64,000 nucleotides of DNA, taken from Paulinella micropora (taxonomy: Eukaryota; Cercozoa; Imbricatea; Euglyphida; Paulinellidae). Below, piece after piece: positions 11,436-19,630 of this stretch; position 1 is the stretch's first letter; each line of letters opens with the position of its first letter. The stretch lies in assembly GCA_019918135.1 (NCBI GenBank), contig WBZZ01000820.1, positions 1 to 64,000 of the forward strand. The letters run 5' to 3'. The position numbers and the translations under genes were made by a program. The notes beneath the pieces are model-generated. The model ran no database searches. It was given only the letters and a program-made list of their open reading frames with translations, and had not been told where the DNA came from.

Positions 11436-11666
11436 CTAGGATACCAGTTACGGCGGAAACACTCGCGCGGGGGTCGAAACCCGGTGCAGAGCAGCAGCAG
11501 GTCCCTGGCCTGCTGGTGCTCGCAGCACCACACAGCAGAGGTAGTTCTGGGAGGGATGGAGCCAGGGACGCTTCTCTCTTATTACTGGCGCAGCGAAATT
11601 TAGCCTGGCTCTGGGACAGCTGCTGTGTGCATCCTCTGCCTAATAAACTCGAGTTACGCACGCCTA
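11436..11666 (+). other. 3' region of paralogue 1 with AATAAA
   Basis: This spacer carries AATAAA at 11642-11647, about 205 bases after the stop. The stretch near 11470-11505 resembles the region just after paralogue 2 (14160-14185), so the duplicated unit included the 3' flank. Confidence 0.45.
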
Positions 11667-11680
11667 AGCTTTCTGTCCAC
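11667..11680 (+). promoter_or_regulatory. Shared upstream motif of PKD-DUF285 genes (copy 2)
   Basis: Identical 14-mer AGCTTTCTGTCCAC to 8943-8956, about 20 bases after the AATAAA at 11642. The A+T-rich hexamer could equally be a TATA-like element for paralogue 2. Confidence 0.5.
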
Positions 11681-11898
11681 GGACGTCCACCGCGCACATC
11701 GCCGTCATCAGAGAGGAAGTTTTTCCCTCCTGTTTGGGGTCGGCCGGCCCGACGGACGGGGCCGCCCCCTCCGGGCGGCGGGGAGGAAGGGGGACGGGGA
11801 GGAAGGGGGACAGGAGGGGGGGCGAGTCCTTTTGCTCCCTGCCCTGCCGCGCCACGCAGGCGGCCGGAGACGCCGTCTCCCCCCCCTGGCACCCCGCC

Positions 11899-11914
11899 GC
11901 ACTTGCTAAACCAC
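11899..11914 (+). promoter_or_regulatory. Conserved 5' leader motif (copy 2)
   Basis: GCACTTGCTAAACCAC, identical to 9139-9154, lies 17 bases before the ATG at 11932. Confidence 0.5.
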
Positions 11915-11931
11915 CACGCCCCGGACTACAG

Positions 11932-14124
11932 ATGAGGCACACCGCCTCCGCCCGCCCGCTGTGGCGCCCGTGGCGCCTCCTCCTGCTCGGGTGGCTCCGG
12001 GCCGCCGGCGCCAAGTGCCCGTACCCTCGTGCAGTGCCCGCCGCCAGAGGAGGCGTGCCCCTCGGTCGTGTGCCCCGGCGGCGCCATCCTGGAAATCACG
12101 ACGGCGGCCCCGCACGACACGTTCGTGTGGCCCCTGTGGCCGCCCGCCACGCCGCCGGCGCGCCGCCGCCGCCAGGCCCAGGCCACCGTCCCGATGTCGT
12201 TCACGGTCGACTGGGGGGACGGCTCGCCCCCTACGCAGTACAGGCGCCGCGCCGTGCGCGCACACGTACGCGCTGGCAGGCACGTACACGGTGACGGCGG
12301 ACCCCGGCGGGCGGTATCCCGTGCGCGGCTGGGCGCTGACACCCGCCTGGCACGCCACGGCGCCCGGGCCTGCAGCTGCGCGCCGTGAGGCGGTGGGGGG
12401 AGCTGCGCTTCCACGCGACGAGCGGCTACCACCTGTACGCGGCGCCGGGGCTCACGTACGTGCCGCCGCTGGATTCGCTGGCAGACACGGGGCTCGTGCG
12501 CGTTTGGGACTACAGCTTCGCCGGCCTCACCGCTCCGGTGACGGACCTGAGCTACGGGCTCAACGTGTCGGGCGCCGAGTCGGCGGTCGGCCTGTTCAAG
12601 GGCTCCGTGGGCCTGCGCAGCCTGGGCGGCACGCAAGGCTGGGACACGCGCCGGCTGCGCAACGCCAGCCGCGCGTTCGCGGGCCTGCCGGCGCTGACAG
12701 AACTAGACCTGTCACGCTGGGACACCGCGCGGCTCGAGGACGTGAGCGAACTGTTCGCGGGCGGCCTGGCGCTCACGCGCACGGGGGTCGGCGGCTGGAC
12801 GTCGCTGCCGAGCCTGTCGCGCTTTTCGGGGCTGTTCCAGGGCCTGGGGGGCGACTTCCGGGAAGTGCTCACCGGCTGGTCGACACCCGCGCTCGCGCCG
12901 GGCTCGGCCGACTGCACGCGGCTGGCGCCGTACACGGCGCTCGGCCAGGCGCACTGGCCCGCCGCATGCTCGCGCTCACTCTTCCGCGCGCTCGTGCGCA
13001 CGCACGTCCCCAACGCCACGGCCACGCTGACGCTGTCACCCATGGCCGGCCCGGGCCAGGGCGGCACGTACGGCGTGGACTGGGGGGACGGGTCGGCGCC
13101 CGGCTCGTGCGCGCACGCCGACTGCACCGTCTGCACGCACACGTACGTCAGCGCCGGCGACTACTGGCTGCGCCTGAGCGGCCGCGTGGACGGGCTGTGG
13201 TACGTGGTGGTGGACGTGGTGGCGTGGGGTGACATGCAGCTGTACCACCCGGTGGGCAGCAAGACCCCGCTCTTCACGCGGACGCCGTACGTTGCTGGCG
13301 CCCAGGAGTACCTGCTGCGCTACCTGACGCCGACGGCCGGCTCGCGGGCCCTGTGGGGCATGGCGCCCGAGTACCTGCTGAGCTACATGAGGGAGTTCGT
13401 GGGCGACGCGCGCGACTGGGACTGGTCGTGGCTCACGCCCGCTACCCACCCCAACAGCTTCACCAGCCTGTTTCAGGACTGCGTCAAGTTCAACCAGGAC
13501 CTCGACGGCTGGACACGAGCGGCGTGGCTAGCCTCGCAGGCACGTTTTGGGGCGCGAAGGCCTTCAATGGCGGCATCGGGAGCTGGAACACGAGCCAGGT
13601 CACCAGCCTCGAGTGGACGTTCATGGACGCGTACGCCTTTAACCGGCCGGTCGGCGGCTGGGACATCAGCCAGGTCACCAGCCTAGGAGGGACGTTCGGG
13701 GAACGTACGCTTTCAACCAGCCGATCGACGGCTGGAACACGAGCCAGGTCACCAGCCTGGTAGGGACGTTCGGTAGCGCGTACGCCTTAACCAGCCGATC
13801 GGCGGCTGGGACACAAGCAGTGTCTCTAACCTATATGGTACCTTCGGATGTGACTCGTCCAAGGGTCCGTGTGTGTTTAACCAGCCCCTGGGCAACTGGA
13901 AAGTGTCAGCCGCCATGGCTGCCAATAATATATTGGGTATGTTCGCAGGCAAGTGCGTGATTGATCAGGACCTCACTGCCTGGAACGTGGCCTCGGGATT
14001 CGGTGCGAGTGTGTGCACGAAGATGTTCCAGCCTAGGGGTATCAGCCAGCCTGGCATAGGTATCAGCCCAAGCAACCTGCCCGCTCTCTGCAGCAACTAC
14101 GTGCGCGGGTGTGGTAAGCCTTAG
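11932..14124 (+). pseudogene. PKD-DUF285 surface protein paralogue 2, decayed
   Basis: The same layout as paralogue 1: leader MRHTASARPLWRPWRLLLLG, the WGDGSPP module, the LDLSRWDTARLEDVSELF middle, a second VDWGDGSAPG module and about seven DUF285 repeats, closing with NLPALCSNYVRGCGKP at 14124. The similarity to paralogues 1 and 3 moves among frames at about six points, so as sequenced it cannot make the full protein. The longest open part starts near 12385 and carries the middle and second module. It is either a recent pseudogene or a region with several sequence errors. Protein-level similarity stays high across every frame change, which argues that the damage is young. Confidence 0.75.
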
Positions 14125-14842
14125 GAAGAAGCGAGACACACCCCAACGCAGCCGCGCGCGGGTAGAATCCGGGCAGAGCAGCGGGTTTTCCTGCTGGCTG
14201 GTGCTGGCGGCAGCACCAGGAGGAGAGTCTTGGGAAGAGGGGGGGGGGGGGGTAGTCCTTGGGGGGAGATGGGACGAGGGGGAGGCTCCTCTCTGCCTAC
14301 CTGCGCAGCGGCTGCGAAAGACGACGCAGAGCCGGAGCCAGTAAAAAAAGACACTGCTCCAGCTAGCTGCACGCAGGCCCCCCCCTTCCCCCCCCTGAGC
14401 ACCACTGCTCTGGCGCCTGACGTCGGGAAGGGGCGCATCTAGGAGAGCTGCTACCCCCCCCCCCCCCCGGCTGCACACCCGGACCTACCCCCCTCAGCTG
14501 CGGTGACCTTGCTAAGTCAGTCTGGTTTAGTTTAACAAGAAAACAGGTGGTCCAGGCAGCGGAGCCTCCTTTTTAAAAGCGTACCTCTCTTTCTCTACTC
14601 CTGCTGGCCAGGCCGGCTGGCCAGGCGCCGCCGCCGGGCTCCTGCCCCCTCCCGGTGGGGGGAGCGGCCCGGAGGGGGGGCCCGGAGACGGAGCCCGGAG
14701 GGGGAGCCCCGAGGGGGAGCGCCGAGGGGGAGGAGAGAGAGTCCCCGGCCGGCGCAGCCCCCCTGAGCCTCCGGACCCCGGGCTGCCGCGGCCACCTAGC
14801 TTACACACACCACGCCCGCCGGCCGGGGCCCGGCCGGCGCAG
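14125..14842. other. Convergent intergenic region, low-complexity G/C
   Basis: Space between the 3' ends of paralogue 2 (plus) and paralogue 3 (minus). It has G and C runs (about 14240-14252, 14455-14468) and a G-rich near-repeat at 14675-14735 built on GGAGGGGGAGCCCC-like units, likely quadruplex-forming. No gene or clear poly(A) signal was recognised. Confidence 0.5.
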
Positions 14843-16861
14843 TTATTGTTCCCAATGATTTTTGCCGCACCCCCGGACGTAGCTAGTACACTGGGCCGGC
14901 AGGTTGCTCGGCTGGATGCATTGGTCGGGCGTGTAGAGACCATAGGGCTGGAAGATCCGTGCGCACGCGCCTGCCCCGGCCGCCTGAGCGCTGAGGTTCC
15001 AGCTCCTGAGGTCCTGATCGAACACACAGTTGCACATGAACATGCCCCACAGGCCGCCATTTTCCCAGCCCGCCGCGGCCGACACGTCCCAGCTGCCCAG
15101 GGGCTGGTTAAAGACGCAGTTGCGCAGCGGACAAGCAAAGGCGTAAGACAGGCGGGTGACCCGGCCGGTGTGCCAGCCGTCGAGGTGCTGGTTGAACGCC
15201 CTGGCGTCCAGGAAGATCGAGTCCAGGTTCGTGGCGGACGACGTCTGCCACCCACCCAGCGGCCGGTTGAAGGCATAGGCGGACGCGAAAGCCTCGTGCA
15301 GGTTCGTGACACCACTCACGTCCCAGTTCTCGACGCTGCAGTTGAAGCTGAAGGCGGCCGCGAAAGTGCTGTCCAGGCTCGCGACGCCGCTCGTGTTCCA
15401 ACCGCCGAGGTCCTGGTTGAATTGGTGGCAGTGTTCGAACAGGCTGCGCAAGCCATGGGGGTGGGTCGCGGGCGTGAGCCACGACCAGTCCCAGTCGTGC
15501 GCGTCGCCCACGAACTCCGTCATTTGGTGCAGCAGGTACTCGGGCGCCACGCCGTGCAGCGCCCGCGAGCCGGCCGTGGGTGCCAGGTACCGCAGCGCGT
15601 AGCATTCTTCCGCGGGGGCGCTGGACGAGTCGGAGCCGTCGCCCGGCAAGTACGGCCTCATCAAGAGCGGCTCGGTGCTGTTGACGGGGTGGTACAGCTG
15701 CACGTCGCCCCACGCCAGCACCTCGACGACGCACGCGCCGGTCAGGTACCACCACCCGTCCACGCGGCCGCCGAGGCGCAGCCAGTAGTAGCCGGCGCCC
15801 GCGTACAGGTGCCTGCACCTGGCGCCGCTGGCGTGGACGCAGGCGCCGGGCGCCGAACCGTCCCCCCAGTCCACCGTGAAGTTCGGCCCGCCGCCGGCCG
15901 TGACAGCCCCAGCGTGGCTGCGATGCCAGCATACGACACCCGCACCAGCGCCAGCAGAGAGGAGCGCGCGCACGCCGCGGGCCAGTGCGCCGGGCCCAGC
16001 GCCGTGTACGGCGCCAGCCGGGCGCAGTCGGCCGAGCCCGCGACGAGCGCGGGCGTCGACCAGCAGGTGAGCGCTTCCCGGAAGTCGCGGCCTAGGCCCC
16101 GGAACAGCCCGGCGAAGCGCGACAGGCTCGGCAACGACGTCCAGGCGCCGACCCCCGTGCGCGTGAGCGCAGAGCTGCCGTCGAACAGCCCGCTCACGTC
16201 CTCGAGCCGGGCGGTGTCCCAGCGCGACAGGTCTAGTTCTGTCAGCGCCGGCAGGCCCGCAAACGCTCGGGTCCGGCAGCGAAGCGCTGAGGCCGGCGAA
16301 GCTGTAGTCCCAGACGCGCACGAGCCCCGAGTCCCGCAGCGAGGCCGGCGGGGGCACGTACGCTAGCCCGGGCGCCGCGTACAGGTGATAGCCGCTCGTC
16401 TCGTGGAAGCGCAGCTCGCCCCACTGCAGGAGGCGGGGTAGCCGCAGGCCCGCGGGCGCCGTGCCGTGCCACGCGGGCGTCAGCGCCCAGCCTCGCACGG
16501 GGTAAGGCCCGCCGGGGTCCGCCGTCACCGTGTACGTGCCGGCCAGCGCGTACGTGTGCGCGCACGGCGCGGCGCCGGCGTCCAGGCACTGCGTGGGGGG
16601 CGAACCGTCCCCCCAGTCCACCGTAAACTGGGTCCGGACCGCCGCGGCCGTGCGGCGGCGTGCGGCGTCCGGCCACAGCGGCCACGCGAACGTGTCCTGG
16701 GCGCCCGCCGTCGTGAGCTCCAGCATCGTCACGCTGCTAGCACGCCCGGCCGCGGGGCAGCCGGGCGGCAGGCACACGAACGGGCAGTAGGCACGGACCC
16801 CAGCCCGCCACAGGCCCCAGAGGGCCCACAGGCTCCACCAGGCTGCGCGAGCAGGGTGCAT
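14843..16861 (-). CDS. PKD-DUF285 surface protein paralogue 3, 672-residue open frame
   Basis: ATG at 16861 opens an unbroken 672-codon frame. A hydrophobic leader (WWSLWALWGLWRAGVRA) precedes a WGDGSPP PKD-like module (about residues 80-125), an LRR-like start, then a second WGDGSAPG module (about residues 345-375) and six DUF285 repeats such as FNRPLGGWQTSSATNL. It ends PSNLPAQCTSYVRGCGKNHWEQ. Cysteine pairs near the second module suggest disulfides. About residues 205-335 are Arg/Ala/Gly-rich and unlike the paralogues: there the family-like sequence lies in another frame of the same DNA, and the segment is shorter than in the paralogues. The protein can be made whole, but with a novel central part. 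It is oriented opposite to paralogues 1 and 2. Confidence 0.78.
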   Translation of the reverse strand: MHPARAAWWSLWALWGLWRAGVRAYCPFVCLPPGCPAAGRASSVTMLELTTAGAQDTFAWPLWPDAARRRTAAAVRTQFTVDWGDGSPPTQCLDAGAAPCAHTYALAGTYTVTADPGGPYPVRGWALTPAWHGTAPAGLRLPRLLQWGELRFHETSGYHLYAAPGLAYVPPPASLRDSGLVRVWDYSFAGLSASLPDPSVCGPAGADRTRPVALGHRPARGRERAVRRQLCAHAHGGRRLDVVAEPVALRRAVPGPRPRLPGSAHLLVDARARRGLGRLRPAGAVHGAGPGALARGVRALLSAGAGAGVVCWHRSHAGAVTAGGGPNFTVDWGDGSAPGACVHASGARCRHLYAGAGYYWLRLGGRVDGWWYLTGACVVEVLAWGDVQLYHPVNSTEPLLMRPYLPGDGSDSSSAPAEECYALRYLAPTAGSRALHGVAPEYLLHQMTEFVGDAHDWDWSWLTPATHPHGLRSLFEHCHQFNQDLGGWNTSGVASLDSTFAAAFSFNCSVENWDVSGVTNLHEAFASAYAFNRPLGGWQTSSATNLDSIFLDARAFNQHLDGWHTGRVTRLSYAFACPLRNCVFNQPLGSWDVSAAAGWENGGLWGMFMCNCVFDQDLRSWNLSAQAAGAGACARIFQPYGLYTPDQCIQPSNLPAQCTSYVRGCGKNHWEQ

Positions 16862-17010
16862 AGCCCAGCTGTCGCCAGAGGAGACTAGCAGGGGGGCTGG
16901 CTACCTGGTGGCTTTGGGGAGAACAGACCCCCGGGGGAGGCGTGCAGACGCCTCTCGCTCTCCCCCCCTCCTCCTACGGCCGTGGTTTTTGCGGGCCGGA
17001 GTGGCACCAG

Positions 17011-17139
17011 TCACCGGATCTCTGAGGGGAGAAGGTATTCGTTTGGCCGGACATTCTGCCTGCCTTTTTTCTCCCCTCCCTTCCCCCTTCTCCCCTCTCC
17101 CTTCTCCCTTCTCCCCTCTCCCCTCCCGCGGCCCAACAT
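17011..17139 (-). CDS. Small basic ORF, left arm of the quasi-palindrome
   Basis: ATG at 17139 opens 42 codons rich in Gly/Arg/Lys/Glu (MLGRGRGEGRREKGEG...). Its start context CCTGCACAATGTT is nearly identical to that of the ORF at 17675 on the other arm. No family is recognised. It may be a real outward gene or a by-product of the purine tract. Confidence 0.25.
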   Translation of the reverse strand: MLGRGRGEGRREKGEGRRGKGGEKKGRQNVRPNEYLLPSEIR

Positions 17140-17742
17140 TGTGCAGGCCCTGCCCGGGCTGGTCCGTCCAGTATGGCGGTCCGGTGGCCAGTGCCACCGG
17201 TAGCTTTTTTGCCCGGCCGCAGGACCAGGCGAATTTTCTTTGCCTAACCAAAATAAATCCCGCGGGGCGTAAGCGTCCAAGTAGCGAGAATCGCACTTGT
17301 GGTTCGAGGCCTCGGGAGGCGGTGCCACCCCAAATGCGTAAAATCAGGCACTGCCTCCTACAAGACAAAAAAAAACACAGCTATCTACGGGTAAAAAAAG
17401 GAAAAAGTTTAATTAGTGATTGGTTGTCGATAGGCAGGACTGGCTCCGACGCCATTTTGTACCCGGGTGGCACCCGTAACCTCCCGGCGAGGTCAGGCCA
17501 GGCTTGGACACACAAGTGTGATTCTCGCTACTAGGACACTTAGGCTCCGCAGGCTTTATTTTCCGGGTAGTACGGAAAATTTCCCTGGTCTTGCGGTCAT
17601 CACAGGAGAAGCGACTGGTGGCACCAGGCACCGGAGCAGTGTTGGACAGAAAAGCCTGTGCGGGGGCCTGCACAATGTTCGGCCGCGGGGAGGGAGAAGG
17701 GAGAAGGGAGAAGGGAAGGGAGAAGGGAGAGGGGGAAGGCCC
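17068..17742. repeat. Long imperfect inverted repeat (quasi-palindrome)
   Basis: Left arm about 17068-17350 and right arm about 17440-17742 are reverse complements with many substitutions. They share a (GGGAGAA)n purine/pyrimidine tract, the start context CCTGCACAATGTT, an AATAAA/TTTATT block (17252-17257; 17555-17560) and AGCGAGAATC. The A+T-richer centre (about 17341-17430) includes ATTGG, a CCAAT box on the other strand. It could be a divergent promoter with paralogous outward genes, or two paralogous convergent 3' ends with AATAAA signals. Confidence 0.7.
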
Positions 17743-18040
17743 CGAGCCCGCGGCGCCGGCAGATCCGGTGGGGCAACCGGAGGAACCGGAGGAACTACTC
17801 CTGGGCGAGGTGGCGGGCCGGTTGGCAGAGCCACGCGTGCCGGAGGAGGCACAGCCGGAAGAGCCACCCCCTCGGCTGCCGGCAGTGGCACGATGTCCGC
17901 TGCCAGAGGGGCGGTTACTGGAAGAAAGGCAGCCCCGACTAGAGGAAGAAGAGGAGGCTGCGCTCGAGCGGCAGACACTGGCCAGGGAGGGCACTGTGTC
18001 CAGGGCCGCCCAGCTAGCTCTGGCAGAACTGTTGTTGTGA
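17675..18040 (+). CDS. Acidic low-complexity ORF, right arm of the quasi-palindrome
   Basis: ATG at 17675 opens 121 codons. After a Gly/Glu/Arg-rich start encoded by the purine tract it becomes Glu/Pro/Leu-rich (PEEPEELLLGEVAGRLAEP...EEEEEAALERQTL) and ends AELLL. The composition is protein-like but there is no recognised domain. A competing minus-strand frame over 17413-17994 contains KCPSSENHTC, which also recurs on the left arm, so the coding strand is uncertain. Confidence 0.3.
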   Translation: MFGRGEGEGRREKGREKGEGEGPEPAAPADPVGQPEEPEELLLGEVAGRLAEPRVPEEAQPEEPPPRLPAVARCPLPEGRLLEERQPRLEEEEEAALERQTLAREGTVSRAAQLALAELLL

Positions 18041-18600
18041 GTGAGGGCGGCCTGACGCGATGCCTAGGCTGGTTACACAGTCACATTAAAACCAGAAGGC
18101 ACACTTGTCTGCTACTGCGCGTGTAAGGTGCAAAGACTCTCTTGGGTTCCGGCCGGGCCGTCCCTGGTACAACCGGACTAGCGAGCGTCGCCCGGGGGGG
18201 GGGGGGGGCACCCTCCTTCACACTGTGCCGCGCCAGCGCCCTCCGGCCGCCGCGTGCCAGGAGCAGGCAGTGGGGCCTCCCCGTGGCTGCCGGCGGGCTG
18301 CGGAGGGGGGGGGGGCGCCCTGCCCCTTTCCTCTCCCCCCCCCCTCGTCTGTGTGTAATCGTAGCTTGAAAGGGACAGAGAAAAAGGCCCGGCGGATATA
18401 TCAAGAGACACCGAGCCGGCGCAAGGTGACCAAGGTGGCCAAGCAGAGAGACCCCCGTCCGACAAAAACGGGTAGCAATCTATAGCTCCGGTTTTTTACC
18501 CGTTCCAGCCCCCTTCACTGTCTGGCTTGTAGCCACCACAGCCTGGCGCTGCTGGTGAATAAGAAGCTAGGTGATTTTGTGAGTGCATGTGTGTGCCTGT
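18041..18600. other. Intergenic region with G/C runs and a hairpin
   Basis: A plus-strand frame at 18105-18485 is unconvincing apart from a basic tail. ACGGGTA and TACCCGT (about 18468-18500) can pair across a ~20-base loop just after it, as a possible terminator-like hairpin. Near 18580-18608 a pyrimidine/GT-rich run ends in CAG and looks like a splice acceptor for the LRR gene to the right. Confidence 0.4.
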
Positions 18601-18608
18601 GCGTGCAG

Positions 18609-19098
18609 GGCAGAGGTTCCGGCGGCCGTCAACGGCGGCGCCCCCAAAGCCACTGGAGGCACGAGCAGCTTCGGAACCTTGTCGAGAGATGGACAGTCCT
18701 TTAAGGGCAACCACACTCTCCTGGATACGGACCTAAAAGAGTTCGTGGAAGCACACAGGCGGATCCCCAAATTCGACCTTAGCGGATGCACACTTCTGAC
18801 CGACAAGGGTGTCAGGTGGTTATCAAACTTGGCACGAGACCTCCAAGTCCTGGACCTCACTGGCTGCTACAGAATCACCGGCGAAGGAATGGCAGAACTG
18901 TGCAAGGTCAGCGAGCTGAAAAGCGTGATTCACACACGCTGTGGTGAAGTCAAGCCCGGGGATATCCGAGGCTTCCTCGCCCAAGGCCAGTTGGAAGCAT
19001 GCATCGTGACCCAGGGCGACCAAACATTTGTGTACCAGCGGCCGGCTCCCAAGACACCGTATCGTTCATGGCACATACCGGAAAGTTATTCTTATTAA
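18609..19098 (+). CDS. Small leucine-rich-repeat protein (AMN1/F-box-LRR type)
   Basis: The frame has no stop from 18583 to 19098, about 165 residues. The middle carries two or more cysteine-type LRRs: FDLSGCTLLTDKGVRWLSNL and LQVLDLTGCYRITGEGMAEL. This is the pattern of AMN1 and F-box/LRR proteins, which usually serve as protein-binding scaffolds. No ATG begins the frame; the sequence ending GTGCGTGCAG at 18608 looks like a 3' splice site, so the first exon probably lies upstream. The base composition is less G+C-rich than its island neighbours, so it could be host-type. Confidence 0.6.
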
Positions 19099-19630
19099 GA
19101 GGAGGCAGTAAACAGCCGGCCGAGGGGATTGTCCGTTGCCAAGGTTCGGTAGCTGATATTGCATCGCATTCGAATTCGCGTCGTCTCACCTGTGGGCCCG
19201 GGCTCGTGCGCGTACCAGCGGCCGCCGTCGAGCCCGTTCCACTGTCCCCCCCCCCGCCAGGGGTCTAGCGGTTCTTGTTCAGGTGCAGCAGCACCCCCTA
19301 CCTCTGGCTGGGCAAGCCGTGCATTGAAAACTACACTAATCAGCGAGTGGATACCACTGGGGTAGAGAGTATTAAGAGGCCGGCCCCCCTCCCTGCAGCC
19401 CGGAACTGACGACAAAACTCCCCCCTTTTATCCCGGGCCACTGTTCTCGTCCCCCCTCCGCCGGCCCCCGCCGTCCCATCCGCCGGCGCCGGCTTTCCCC
19501 CCCCTCGGGGGCGGCCTACGCGCTCTCCCCTTCCCTGCCCCCGGGAACGAGCCCCCCCCCCCCCGGGGGGGGGCCTGTCGGTGGCGGCCCCGTGATTATT
19601 CATTTCCAAACGCAGGGTGCGCGGGCGAGG
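19099..19630. other. Intergenic region before the large LRR gene
   Basis: C- and G-runs (for example 19552-19570) and no supported gene. ATTAAGAGG near 19370 is an isolated A+T-rich patch of the kind seen upstream of other island genes. Confidence 0.4.

Noticed and set aside
14846-16366. 506-codon ORF on the plus strand opposite paralogue 3
   Set aside because: Shadow frame; the minus strand carries recognisable PKD and DUF285 motifs.
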